A DNA stretch of 61,431 bases from Spirochaetota bacterium. Lineage in GTDB: Bacteria > Spirochaetota > UBA4802 > UBA5368. Under the pieces are notes generated by a model. It saw nothing but the letters and a program-made list of their open reading frames with translations. It searched no databases and was not told where the DNA came from. Below are positions 8,529 to 16,152 of this stretch, piece after piece. The translations under genes and the position numbers were made by a program. The stretch's first letter is position 1, and every line of letters begins with the position of its first letter. The stretch lies in the NCBI GenBank assembly GCA_004297825.1, contig SCSX01000055.1, positions 1 through 61,431 of the forward strand, given 5' to 3'.

Positions 8529-9536
8529 ATGCCCACGAACCAGCAGATACGACAGCTCTACGCGAGCATTGGAAAACTCATCACCTCGTCGCTCAAGCTC
8601 GATGATATCCAGAACGGCATCATGGAAGAGGTGCGGGCGTACTTCGACCCCGAGAACTGGAGCCTCATGCGCCTGGATCCCAACACCCGCGAGCTCTTCT
8701 TCGTGATTATCAAGGGCGTCGACAAGCTGGCGGTTGAAAACATTCGCCTGGGCCTGGGCGAGGGGATCGCGGGACACGTCGCCAAGACCGGCGAGGCCGT
8801 GTTCGTTCCGGACGCGAAAAACGACGCCCGGTTCACCGACAGGGTCGATCGTGTCACCGGGTTCGTAACGCGCTCGGTCATGGCGGTGCCCGTCATATTC
8901 AAGGGAACGATCTATGGCGTGATCGAGCTGGTGAACAAGTCCTCCGGGGAGGCCTACACCGACGACGAGATGTTCGTGCTCCAGACCATCGCCGATTTCT
9001 CCGCGATCGCGTTCGCGAACGAGGCCCTCTTCCAGCAGGTACTCCTCCTGGGCCACACCGATCCCCTCACCGGCCTCTACAACCGCCTGCGCCTGAACCA
9101 GATCGTCGCCGAATCCGAGAAGGAAGAGGCGCCGCACAGAAGACGGAGCGACCAGCCCCGCTTCGCGCTCGTGATGGTCGTGGACCTGGACGCCTTCAAG
9201 GATCTCAACGACACCCTGGGGCACCGCGAGGGCGACGCGGCCCTCGTCGCCACGGCCGCCCTGCTCAGGTCGCGCCTGCGCTCGAACGACCAGATATTCC
9301 GCATTGGGGGCGACGAGTTCCTCTCGCTCGTGCGCGAGGACGATGCGGACACCCTCGCCCGGATAGAAACACGCCTTCGGGCCGGGATGGAACAATCGTG
9401 CTGCTTCACGATCGCGGACGGATGGGAGGTGCGGTTTTCCTACGGGATCGCATCCGGTCCCATGCACACCCTGCGCGAACTCATGCACAGGGCCGACATG
9501 GAAATGTATCACCAGAAAAGAAAGGCGGCGCGCTGA
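8529..9536 (+). CDS. GAF-GGDEF diguanylate cyclase
   Basis: The 335-residue cytosolic protein makes cyclic di-GMP. Residues about 10-165 are a GAF sensor domain (GLGEGIAGHVAKTGEAVFVPDA, AVPVIFKGTIYGVIEL). Residues about 175-335 are a GGDEF domain with an intact GGDEF active site and, five residues before it, RSND, which matches the RxxD inhibitory site. It should therefore be active and product-inhibited. Between DPLTGLYNR and the catalytic core there is a charged insertion (EKEEAPHRRRSDQPR). The start at 8529 follows AAGGAG at 7 nt; upstream in-frame codons lack a ribosome-binding site. The GAF ligand is unknown. An EAL-HDOD protein is encoded at 22.4 kb. Confidence 0.9.
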   Translation: MPTNQQIRQLYASIGKLITSSLKLDDIQNGIMEEVRAYFDPENWSLMRLDPNTRELFFVIIKGVDKLAVENIRLGLGEGIAGHVAKTGEAVFVPDAKNDARFTDRVDRVTGFVTRSVMAVPVIFKGTIYGVIELVNKSSGEAYTDDEMFVLQTIADFSAIAFANEALFQQVLLLGHTDPLTGLYNRLRLNQIVAESEKEEAPHRRRSDQPRFALVMVVDLDAFKDLNDTLGHREGDAALVATAALLRSRLRSNDQIFRIGGDEFLSLVREDDADTLARIETRLRAGMEQSCCFTIADGWEVRFSYGIASGPMHTLRELMHRADMEMYHQKRKAAR

Positions 9537-9563
9537 CCGTCGCGCAACCGGATAGAACCGGCA

Positions 9564-10439
9564 TTAAAGCACGAACATGATCCCCGCCTCCGGCGCTATG
9601 TCGGTCGCCGCGGGGGTGATCCCGAACCCGCAATTCAGTTTAAGATAAATATTCTCCCTGAGGTACACCTGTATCTCGGGGATGACGGATACCTCATCCT
9701 GCGAGCCCTCTACCCCGAGGAACACGCGTACGGTGTTCGATATTTTTTTCAGGTACTCCACCGCGTACTCGCCGGATTCGAATTTATTCGTTTCCTTCAG
9801 GTATTCGAAGGAGGCCCTGAGCGTGAGCGTGCCGAACCCGAATCCCTTGATCACCCCCGCCCCGAATTTGAACTCCCAGTCGGGGGTGCCTATGAGCACG
9901 TCGCCGCTCTTTTGCGTGGGGCCCACCGTCTCGACGTAGCTGAAGAGCTCCGGCCTCACGTCCGTCTCCCCAAACCACCGCCAGCGGACCTGTCCCTCGA
10001 CGTCGCCGATACCCGACTCCCTGATAGAATCCGGCATGGCGGAGATATCGCGGTCGGACTTGTACTGCCGCTGGGATATCACCGCGGCCTCCATCTCGAC
10101 CATGAGCCAGTCCGTGAACCCATACGCGACATAGATGAGGCCCTCGTGGGCCCATGATTTCGCCTTGTAGGTTTTACTTCCCGTGTAGCCGAAATCCTCG
10201 GGCGCGTATTCCGTCTTTTTATCGTAATAATACTCATAGAACGGATAGAACAGGAAGTCGCCCCTCCGAATATAGCTTCCGAACATCGACGTGGGAATGC
10301 CCGTGCCCCTGTCTGCAAGGTACGAAGCGTCTTCCCCGGCCGCGAACCCGCGGGCCTGAAAGACCACCGGGAACAACACCAGGGCCAGCAGGCACAGGAC
10401 GACGCGCGTCCGGGTGGTTATAGATGGAGCAATTCCCAT
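9564..10439 (-). CDS. Probable outer-membrane beta-barrel protein
   Basis: The 291-residue product starts with a signal peptide (hydrophobic run VVLCLLALVLFPVVF, cleavage near GFAAGE). The rest is a series of short alternating amphipathic strands rich in Tyr, Phe and Gly, ending in a hydrophobic strand with terminal Leu (EAGIMFVL), as in outer-membrane barrels. Function unknown. The ATG at 10439 follows GGAGG at 5 nt; the GTG four codons earlier overlaps that site. A short basic open frame (10418-10555) overlaps its start and may couple translation. Confidence 0.75.
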   Translation of the reverse strand: MGIAPSITTRTRVVLCLLALVLFPVVFQARGFAAGEDASYLADRGTGIPTSMFGSYIRRGDFLFYPFYEYYYDKKTEYAPEDFGYTGSKTYKAKSWAHEGLIYVAYGFTDWLMVEMEAAVISQRQYKSDRDISAMPDSIRESGIGDVEGQVRWRWFGETDVRPELFSYVETVGPTQKSGDVLIGTPDWEFKFGAGVIKGFGFGTLTLRASFEYLKETNKFESGEYAVEYLKKISNTVRVFLGVEGSQDEVSVIPEIQVYLRENIYLKLNCGFGITPAATDIAPEAGIMFVL

Positions 10440-10555
10440 GGCTTCCTCCACGCGATGCGTTTTTTGGGTTTGGCGATCTCTTTTACTTTTTTAGGGAAAG
10501 CCCATACCTGTATCAGCAGATTGATGGGTCTTCTTCTCAAATTTCGGCTTTTCAT
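10418..10555 (-). CDS. Possible small basic peptide (45 aa) overlapping the outer-membrane gene start
   Basis: An ATG at 10555 with AAAGGAG 8 nt upstream opens a 45-codon frame. It ends at 10418, which is 22 bp inside the next gene. The peptide is strongly basic (begins MKSRNLRRRP, includes FPKKVKEIAKPKKR) with a short hydrophobic part INLLIQVWAF. No family is recognised. The good ribosome-binding site and the overlap suggest a leader peptide or a coupled small protein, but a frame this short can arise by chance. Confidence 0.3.
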   Translation of the reverse strand: MKSRNLRRRPINLLIQVWAFPKKVKEIAKPKKRIAWRKPWELLHL

Positions 10556-10579
10556 GGGCACTTTCTCCTTTTTCCGACA

Positions 10580-10666
10580 TTATTCGCTGCGTCCTTCTCC
10601 CCGGTGCGGTAACCGAATCCGGGTCTTCATTAGATGGGGTCCGATATACTCCTTCCGGAACGCCAT
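10580..10666 (-). CDS. Possible small peptide (28 aa) with strong ribosome-binding site
   Basis: An AAAGGAGG sequence precedes an ATG at 10666 and opens a 28-codon frame (begins MAFRKEYIGP). It stops at TAATG, where another short frame begins. A possible promoter (TTGATT, 17 bp, TACTTT, just upstream on the minus strand) would place this in the leader of the outer-membrane protein message. Only the ribosome-binding site supports it. Confidence 0.25.
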   Translation of the reverse strand: MAFRKEYIGPHLMKTRIRLPHRGEGRSE

Positions 10667-10706
10667 TCCACCTCCTTTGATAAAGTACTCCCGATTGCAT
10701 CCGGAA

Positions 10707-11552
10707 TCAATTCCTCAATTTCTCTTTAAACCACCTGCGCGAGACATCAATCGTCCGGGAAATTTTTTCCAGCGGCAGCGCATGTCCGCCTTTGAGCACT
10801 TCGACCGGCGCCCCACTCATCCCGATCCTTTCCGCAATTTTTTTGCAGTGCACGGGGGTGAACAATAGGTCGCGATCCCCCACAATGATCTTTAGCGGCA
10901 CGGAAATGCGGCCAAGCTCGCCCGACGGCCGATACGCAAGGAAAGAATTCCAGCTTCCAAGCGAATAGTACCATACCATATTCTTGTCTTGAATTATGGA
11001 ATCCAGCATGAGCGGGCTCTCCACGACGTGGCTCCAGTTGACGAGGAGCCTGAGCGGCACGGGCAGCCGCGGCATTAGATCCGCGAGAAAGCGTAGTCGT
11101 GTCAGGAAACGGATTACGCGGGGAAATCGTGCCGGCACAGGGAGGTCGCGCGAGATGTCCATGGCGTCATGGCAAAGGACAGCTTTTAATCTTTTTTCAT
11201 GCATCGCCGCGTAGAGCGCGAAGGTTCCGCCCAGGCTCGAACCCATGAGTCCGACTCTTTCATGATAACGGTCGATAGAATACGATACGATGTCCGAAAT
11301 GGCTGTCATTATTTCATCGAAGGTGAATACGCCGCGCGCGCCGGAGCTTCTTCCGTGTCCCGGAAGATCGACGCCGATCACCGTGAAGCCTTCCCCGGCA
11401 AGCCCGCTCAGGAATTCTTCATAGATGCCTGCGTAGCATCCCATGCCGGGAATGAATATTATGACCGGATTTGCGGTATCTGCCTCGTAAACATCGATGT
11501 GCAGTGTCTTTCCATTTGATTGAACCGTTTCAAATCGTTTTTGCTGGCTCAT
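10707..11552 (-). CDS. Alpha/beta hydrolase
   Basis: The 281-residue protein has the full alpha/beta hydrolase signature: oxyanion region FIPGMGCYAG, GVDLPGHGRSSG, nucleophile elbow GSSLGG (Ser), catalytic Asp in VGDRDLLF, and catalytic His in KGGHALPLE. The architecture resembles monoglyceride lipase or lysophospholipase types, but the substrate is unknown. The ATG at 11552 is preceded by GGAGG. It is the last gene of a three-gene minus-strand unit (12997 to 10707) whose promoter region holds a MarR-type operator. Confidence 0.85.
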   Translation of the reverse strand: MSQQKRFETVQSNGKTLHIDVYEADTANPVIIFIPGMGCYAGIYEEFLSGLAGEGFTVIGVDLPGHGRSSGARGVFTFDEIMTAISDIVSYSIDRYHERVGLMGSSLGGTFALYAAMHEKRLKAVLCHDAMDISRDLPVPARFPRVIRFLTRLRFLADLMPRLPVPLRLLVNWSHVVESPLMLDSIIQDKNMVWYYSLGSWNSFLAYRPSGELGRISVPLKIIVGDRDLLFTPVHCKKIAERIGMSGAPVEVLKGGHALPLEKISRTIDVSRRWFKEKLRN

Positions 11553-11609
11553 GAGTGCGCCCTCCAAGCGCCGGTAATACCCGGACGCCCCGATTATCCC
11601 GAATAGTAT

Positions 11610-12281
11610 TTATTTTTCTTCCTTTTCATGTCGCAAAAAAAATCTTACGGAAATCCACATATGCCACCATGGTCCGAATATTACGGCGACAAGCACAATA
11701 CCCGCGACAAGCAGCAGTTTCTCATTTAAGAGAAACGCACAAAATGCAAACCAGAAGCTGGTCGCCTTGGCGATACTGACAAGACCGAAATTCCTTGATA
11801 GAATGCCGTGCCTGAAAACGACATACGCGATGATCCAGACCCATGCGCCTACGAAAAAAAGCTCGAACATGATTCCCCATTTGATCGGGACAAGCACGGT
11901 GGCCAGGCTCACATCCGCCTGGTTGTGATTCAGGTTCGCGAAAATGATCCACCAGGAAAAAAACGCGATCGTGCCCATATGCCCCAGGTAGGCCAGATTG
12001 CTTCCCCACGTAGCCAGGCCGTTATCCGCTTCCGCAAGAAGCTCCTTTTCAGCCGGCGTGATGGCTATGCCCAGGATTGCAATTAACACAAATGTTCCGC
12101 AGAGCGATGAAAAAAGCCACGGGCTTTCCCGGTAGAGATCACCGAAACCCTTCATGATAAAATTATCTATCCCGAGACCCAGTGCGTATAAAGCAATAGT
12201 TACGAAGAGAATGCTCTGAATAATCGAAACAACTCCGCCGAGTCCATATACGTCCCGTTTTTGCAACGAATCATTCGACAT
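11610..12281 (-). CDS. Membrane protein of unknown function, about six helices
   Basis: The 223-residue protein consists largely of hydrophobic helices (IIQSILFVTIALYALGLGI; LFSSLCGTFVLIAILGIAI; MGTIAFFSWWIIFA; WGIMFELFFVGAWVWIIAYVVF; FWFAFCAFLLNEKLLLVAGIVLVAVIF) with charged ends. I do not recognise the family. It lies 20 bp downstream of the preceding gene and 57 bp upstream of the hydrolase, so it is probably co-transcribed with both under MarR control. Confidence 0.7.
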   Translation of the reverse strand: MSNDSLQKRDVYGLGGVVSIIQSILFVTIALYALGLGIDNFIMKGFGDLYRESPWLFSSLCGTFVLIAILGIAITPAEKELLAEADNGLATWGSNLAYLGHMGTIAFFSWWIIFANLNHNQADVSLATVLVPIKWGIMFELFFVGAWVWIIAYVVFRHGILSRNFGLVSIAKATSFWFAFCAFLLNEKLLLVAGIVLVAVIFGPWWHMWISVRFFLRHEKEEK

Positions 12282-12301
12282 GGCACCGCCTCCTTGAGAT
12301 T

Positions 12302-12997
12302 TTATGATTCAGTATGATACAGATTCAGCTCTTTCGAGATTCTTTCAGCTTCGGCCCCCTGGTCGGCCCACGGGTCAAACCCGATAATTTTTACCTGGAC
12401 GGCCTTTTTCTTCAGGCGGGCCTTCAGCGTACGCATGAATATACCCTCACCCCGTTCACATAGCGCCGGCAGTATCTCCTTCATCAACGAAATATCAGCG
12501 GAAAGCACTTTTCCGGCATCAAAAGTGCCGGATCGTATTTTCGCCGAGGATCGAAGGAGATCAATGGTGTGCGTCACGCCGTCGGTGGGGCTGTCATCGA
12601 CCGAAATAATCCCATCGATGACGTATCCCTGCCGGAGGTAATCCTCCATGCAAGACACGATTTTCGCCGCCTCCCTTCCGCATCGCCGGCCATAGTTCCA
12701 CAGCCATAGTCGCGCAAATAAAGTGATTATCCGGGAAACCGGCGCGCGGTGACGCGCGAGGAGATAGGGCTGATATTTAATAAAGCCCGTTCTCGCTATT
12801 CCGCCCCAGCCGATCCGCTCCAGGCAGGGAATGGTCTCTATTCCCGCGCCGCCGGCCGCAAGCATTTCCACAAGCTCCCGGCATACCCCGGCGGTGACGG
12901 CGATCCCGGGAAATCTCAGGTTCTGGTTCGCGATACACTGGCTGATGAACACTACCCTGCCGCTCCGGTGATCCTTGTATTTTACGACACCGCTCAT
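12302..12997 (-). CDS. DUF523-like protein of unknown function
   Basis: The 231-residue product begins with VVFISQCIANQNLRFPG and, further on, GIETIPCLERIGWGG. This resembles the DUF523 / 2-thiouracil-desulfurase-like group, where an N-terminal S-x-C-[IL]-x-N-x-N-x-R and a downstream PC[PL]E are conserved. A later DGIISVDDSPTDGV fits the conserved region IGVDGSPTC of such proteins, but its usual Cys is replaced, so activity is uncertain. The ATG at 12997 follows GGAGG. It is the first gene of an operon with the membrane protein and hydrolase, with a palindromic operator 34 bp upstream. Confidence 0.6.
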   Translation of the reverse strand: MSGVVKYKDHRSGRVVFISQCIANQNLRFPGIAVTAGVCRELVEMLAAGGAGIETIPCLERIGWGGIARTGFIKYQPYLLARHRAPVSRIITLFARLWLWNYGRRCGREAAKIVSCMEDYLRQGYVIDGIISVDDSPTDGVTHTIDLLRSSAKIRSGTFDAGKVLSADISLMKEILPALCERGEGIFMRTLKARLKKKAVQVKIIGFDPWADQGAEAERISKELNLYHTES

Positions 12998-13030
12998 TGC
13001 GCCTCCATAATATTGTAGAGTATCTATATA

Positions 13031-13043
13031 TTAGACTATCTAA
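13031..13043. promoter_or_regulatory. MarR-type operator in front of the 12302-12997 operon
   Basis: TTAGACTATCTAA is a near-perfect palindrome and the exact reverse complement of the site at 13505-13517; the identity extends over 16 bp. It sits between a weak -35 and TATATA/TATAGA sequences on the minus strand, that is, in the promoter spacer of the downstream operon. Confidence 0.65.
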
Positions 13044-13059
13044 CTATACGATAAATTTT

Positions 13060-13500
13060 TTACCCTCTCATGTGCCGGGATATCTTTTCCATGATTTTAA
13101 GCAGATCGTCCCTCTCTTTTCCATCCAGTATCTCAAGCCAGAGCTTCGTGATATTTTGATGGACCTTATTGTGCTCCGCGTGCGCCGTTTCACCGTTTTT
13201 AGTCAGCCGCACCATCACCAGGCGCCGGTCGTCCTTGCGCTGATATCGTCTCACCAGGCCCTTCCGGATGAGCTTGTCGATCATGACGGTCATGGTGCTT
13301 TGCTTCACATTCGCCTTCTGTGCCAGCTCCCTCATGGACGTCTCGCCGGAATGACCTATGATTTCAATGGTGTGAATCTCATGAAAGGTGATATCCCGCA
13401 TGAGGCCTTTCTTCAAATGCTCTATTTCGAAAAGCATCAGATTGGAATAGAGCTCGTGAATGAGTATGTAATACCGGTCGAGGGTTTTATCCAGTTTCAT
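13060..13500 (-). CDS. MarR-family transcriptional regulator
   Basis: The 146-residue protein has a winged helix-turn-helix (TSMRELAQKANVKQSTMTVMIDKLIRKGLVRRYQRKDDRRLVMVRLTKNG, read in parts) flanked by dimerisation helices, the typical MarR layout. It has no Cys suited to redox sensing in the core, so it probably binds a small ligand. It is transcribed from its own promoter with two operator copies over the -10 and the start region, and a third copy precedes the next operon. This points to autorepression and control of the hydrolase operon. No Shine-Dalgarno sequence precedes the ATG. Confidence 0.9.
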   Translation of the reverse strand: MKLDKTLDRYYILIHELYSNLMLFEIEHLKKGLMRDITFHEIHTIEIIGHSGETSMRELAQKANVKQSTMTVMIDKLIRKGLVRRYQRKDDRRLVMVRLTKNGETAHAEHNKVHQNITKLWLEILDGKERDDLLKIMEKISRHMRG

Positions 13501-13504
13501 ATTG

Positions 13505-13533
13505 TTAGATAGTCTAATAATTATACTGTCTAA
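13505..13533. promoter_or_regulatory. Two operator copies in the marR promoter
   Basis: Copy one (13505-13517) is TTAGATAGTCTAA. Copy two (13521-13533) matches it at 10 of 13 positions (TTATACTGTCTAA). Copy two overlaps the predicted -10 element and copy one lies at the start of the transcript, the classical arrangement for steric repression. Confidence 0.65.
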
Positions 13534-13558
13534 TATATAGTGCCGCCGGTTTTGTCAA
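13530..13558 (-). promoter_or_regulatory. marR promoter
   Basis: On the minus strand, a perfect TTGACA (13558-13553) is followed after 17 bp by TATTAG (13535-13530). The -10 overlaps the second operator copy. Confidence 0.65.
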
Positions 13559-13638
13559 TAAAAAAATCATCTCCCTTTCCTTTGACGTGTTAGAACGCCG
13601 GCGGCGCCCCGGTTCTTGCACGAGGGAATGTGCGCGGC

Positions 13639-14832
13639 TTATTTCCGCGCGGGCTGCCCCTGGCGCGCGATCTTTTCCGCGATGATGATGCTCGATCTAT
13701 CCGGGTTAAACCCGTAACCGAACGCGAAGGGGAGCGGCCCGGTGGATTTTTCCTTCATGGCCTTCTGGAGATCGGGCTGCAGCTGGTTGGCGAACATCTG
13801 CAGCAGGGTGTAGGTGCCGTGGAACGTGAGCTTCCATTCCTTTTCGCCGAAATACTTCATGGGGCAGCCCGAATCGTCCTGGACGATGTAATCGCTCACG
13901 CCGAGCACGACCCCCCTCATCGTCGTGAAGTTGTCCCAGGACAGGAGGTACGACGCCGATTTCATGAAGGTCGTCACCCCGGTCTGCTTTTTCAGGTAGA
14001 CCACGAAATGCGGGGTCTTTTTAAGCGCGTTGTCCGAAACGTCTATCTTGAAAAACCGCGCGCGCCTGAGCGGCTGGCCCTTCCCTTTCCGGAACACGAT
14101 CTCGATCCCGGGAACGTCGCCGTTCTTTCCCTTGGTTTCGTTTTCGACCAGCTTCCCCTCGCCGTTCACGTATACCTTGTGCACGTCCAGTATCTCGTAC
14201 TTGAAGCGCGCGAGGAAACACATCATGAGCCCGGTTATGCTCGAGAATGACTCCGCCTTGACGTCGCCCATCATCTCCGAGGTCCGGAAGAAATTCAGGT
14301 TGAGGAGCGTCCTCAGGGCGTGCATGACACCGTTGAGATTCGCCGCCACCTTGTCGGCGGGCATGTTGCGGGGGTCCGGGACCTCGCCGAACGACTCGAG
14401 CCCGATCATGGTGAAATCCTCGCCGTCGGGAAAGAAGTTGAGCGCGTTAAGGATATCCGGACCGCTGAAGGGGTAAAACACCGTCGTGCTGATATCGGAG
14501 CGGATGTATTTATCCCGCCAGGCGACGATCTTCTGGAATTTGACCTGGTCGTACTGGGTCCATGCCTTGTCGGCCTGCTCCTTGTAAGAGGCATACTGTT
14601 TGTTCTGTGACTGTGCGTAAAACGGGGAATCGGGCGCCACGGCGAGGCCCGAAATGAAGGCCGCAACCTGGTTGAGATAGGCGGCGTTCGCATACTTCGA
14701 CTGGATGTGCTTTTCGTCGTCGAAGCTCTCCCTGCCGCAGGAGACAAAGCCGGATAGCCCCAAGAGCATGAGGACGGCGAGCGTAATAACGGTGCGCGGA
14801 ACTGAACGACCGGAAGTCCTTTCGATTTTCAT
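13639..14832 (-). CDS. Lipoprotein of unknown function
   Basis: The 397-residue product has a basic start, a hydrophobic segment and a lipobox (LSGFVSCG), so it should be lipidated on Cys-32 and anchored to a membrane. The rest is soluble, with conserved-looking segments TTVFYPFSGPDILNALNFFPD and FTMIGLESFGEVPDP. I do not recognise the family. The phrase VFYPFSGPDxLN, followed by a region predicted to report on a later event, is reminiscent of a group of uncharacterised bacterial lipoproteins. It is transcribed alone. Confidence 0.7.
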   Translation of the reverse strand: MKIERTSGRSVPRTVITLAVLMLLGLSGFVSCGRESFDDEKHIQSKYANAAYLNQVAAFISGLAVAPDSPFYAQSQNKQYASYKEQADKAWTQYDQVKFQKIVAWRDKYIRSDISTTVFYPFSGPDILNALNFFPDGEDFTMIGLESFGEVPDPRNMPADKVAANLNGVMHALRTLLNLNFFRTSEMMGDVKAESFSSITGLMMCFLARFKYEILDVHKVYVNGEGKLVENETKGKNGDVPGIEIVFRKGKGQPLRRARFFKIDVSDNALKKTPHFVVYLKKQTGVTTFMKSASYLLSWDNFTTMRGVVLGVSDYIVQDDSGCPMKYFGEKEWKLTFHGTYTLLQMFANQLQPDLQKAMKEKSTGPLPFAFGYGFNPDRSSIIIAEKIARQGQPARK

Positions 14833-15105
14833 ACTGGTACCTGAATTAAAATTTCGCGGGACGGGCGATCCCGGGAGCCCCGTTCATCGCCGCAGGGCCA
14901 TTCATTATCCCTGCGCCGCCCCCGAGTCAAGAGAATTTTCGGGGCCGGCGTATGCGTGACGGGCATCATCTAACGTTGTTCCTTGCCCCCTCCGGGGGTG
15001 CGGCGGCGCCTCCACCGGGGCGTCAAAGGGACATAAAAGTCCTGTTTTTTATTTTGTCCTGAGCCTGCCGTGCTAAGATTTATCCTTGATGCCGGGAAAT
15101 CCAGA

Positions 15106-15972
15106 ATGAGCACACAGTCAAGAACATCCAGAGTGCCGGGGTATACGCCTATGAGCGAGGGGAAGAGAGTAAGCGGCGCGGTCCAGGTCTACAGCACCCA
15201 GGCGCGGGACCAGATCCATGCGATCGGCCAGCGATTCTTCCGTGAAATGGGCATCTCCAATTTCATGGATGACGTGTTCTGCTGCGTCGACGAGCTCATC
15301 AAGAACGCGGTGAAGGCCAACTATAAGCTCCTTCTCATCATGGAACACATGTACGGCATGAACGCGCGCATGAACCCGGGGGCCTCCCCCCAGGAGATCA
15401 GGAACGCGATCCTCGATACCCTGAGCGATCGGAACGCGTACGACAACATCGCCGCCGAGATCATACGACGCGACAACATTTCCGGCATGGTGCGCGAGGT
15501 GTTGAACGAAGAGGCGCGCCATCTCGCCGTCAAGAACAGGGTCTACCAGGAAAACAGGGCCTACTCGCCCGACGAGAGGGAGGTGCTTTCACGGCTTAAA
15601 AATCTCCAGAAAATCCGCGCCGGCATGAAGGAGCGGGATTTCAAGATCGTACTTACCATGGAGGCGAACGAGGGTGTCATATACATTTCGGTTACGAACA
15701 CCGCCCCCATTCTATCGAACGACCTCGCGCGCATTCTCGAGAAGAGGCGGGAGCACCGCCAGTGCCGCGAGGAGGGGCGCGAGTACGAATTTTTCGTCAA
15801 CAATATCGACACGAGCGAATCCGGCTTCGGGCTGGGATACGCCACCATCGACTGCCATTTATTGAACATGGGCATCAACCCGGAACACGCGATTGATATC
15901 GACTCGAACCGCGACACCACGGTACGCCTCGCGCTCCCGATCGAGGCGCTTATGAAAAAATGCGATCCGTGA
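15106..15972 (+). CDS. Degenerate HATPase-domain protein (histidine-kinase-like ATPase)
   Basis: The 288-residue protein keeps two hallmarks of GHKL ATPases: an N-box VDELIKNAVKANYK (from residue 61) and a glycine-lid motif SGFGLGYATID near residue 245. Between them is a long helical insertion of about 100 residues (a segment with many Arg, Asn and Glu) where a kinase would have none. There is no phosphorylated-His domain. It could act like an anti-sigma-factor kinase or a scaffold. The start is uncertain: I chose the ATG at 15106; a GTG at 15070 would add 12 residues. No partner gene is adjacent. Confidence 0.6.
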   Translation: MSTQSRTSRVPGYTPMSEGKRVSGAVQVYSTQARDQIHAIGQRFFREMGISNFMDDVFCCVDELIKNAVKANYKLLLIMEHMYGMNARMNPGASPQEIRNAILDTLSDRNAYDNIAAEIIRRDNISGMVREVLNEEARHLAVKNRVYQENRAYSPDEREVLSRLKNLQKIRAGMKERDFKIVLTMEANEGVIYISVTNTAPILSNDLARILEKRREHRQCREEGREYEFFVNNIDTSESGFGLGYATIDCHLLNMGINPEHAIDIDSNRDTTVRLALPIEALMKKCDP

Positions 15973-16079
15973 CCCGTCCGCGTTTCCCGCACGTCCGGTG
16001 ATCCCGCGCATTCGCGCCGGCACCAGGGCCCCGCATGGACACTTTATCCGAACACTGTTCGACTTTTTTCCGAAACTCC

Positions 16080-16107
16080 TTGACACGAGCCTGTTGACCC
16101 TTAGGCT
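16080..16107 (+). promoter_or_regulatory. Promoter for acyl-CoA dehydrogenase gene
   Basis: Perfect TTGACA (16080-16085), 16 bp, then TAGGCT (16102-16107). The -35 is part of TCCGAAACTCCTTGA (16069-16083), identical to the block at 3485-3499. A second TTGACC lies at 16094. Confidence 0.45.
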
Positions 16108-16152
16108 GTGATCATATACCCGACGTCAATCCATCCATGCAGGAGGCATACC

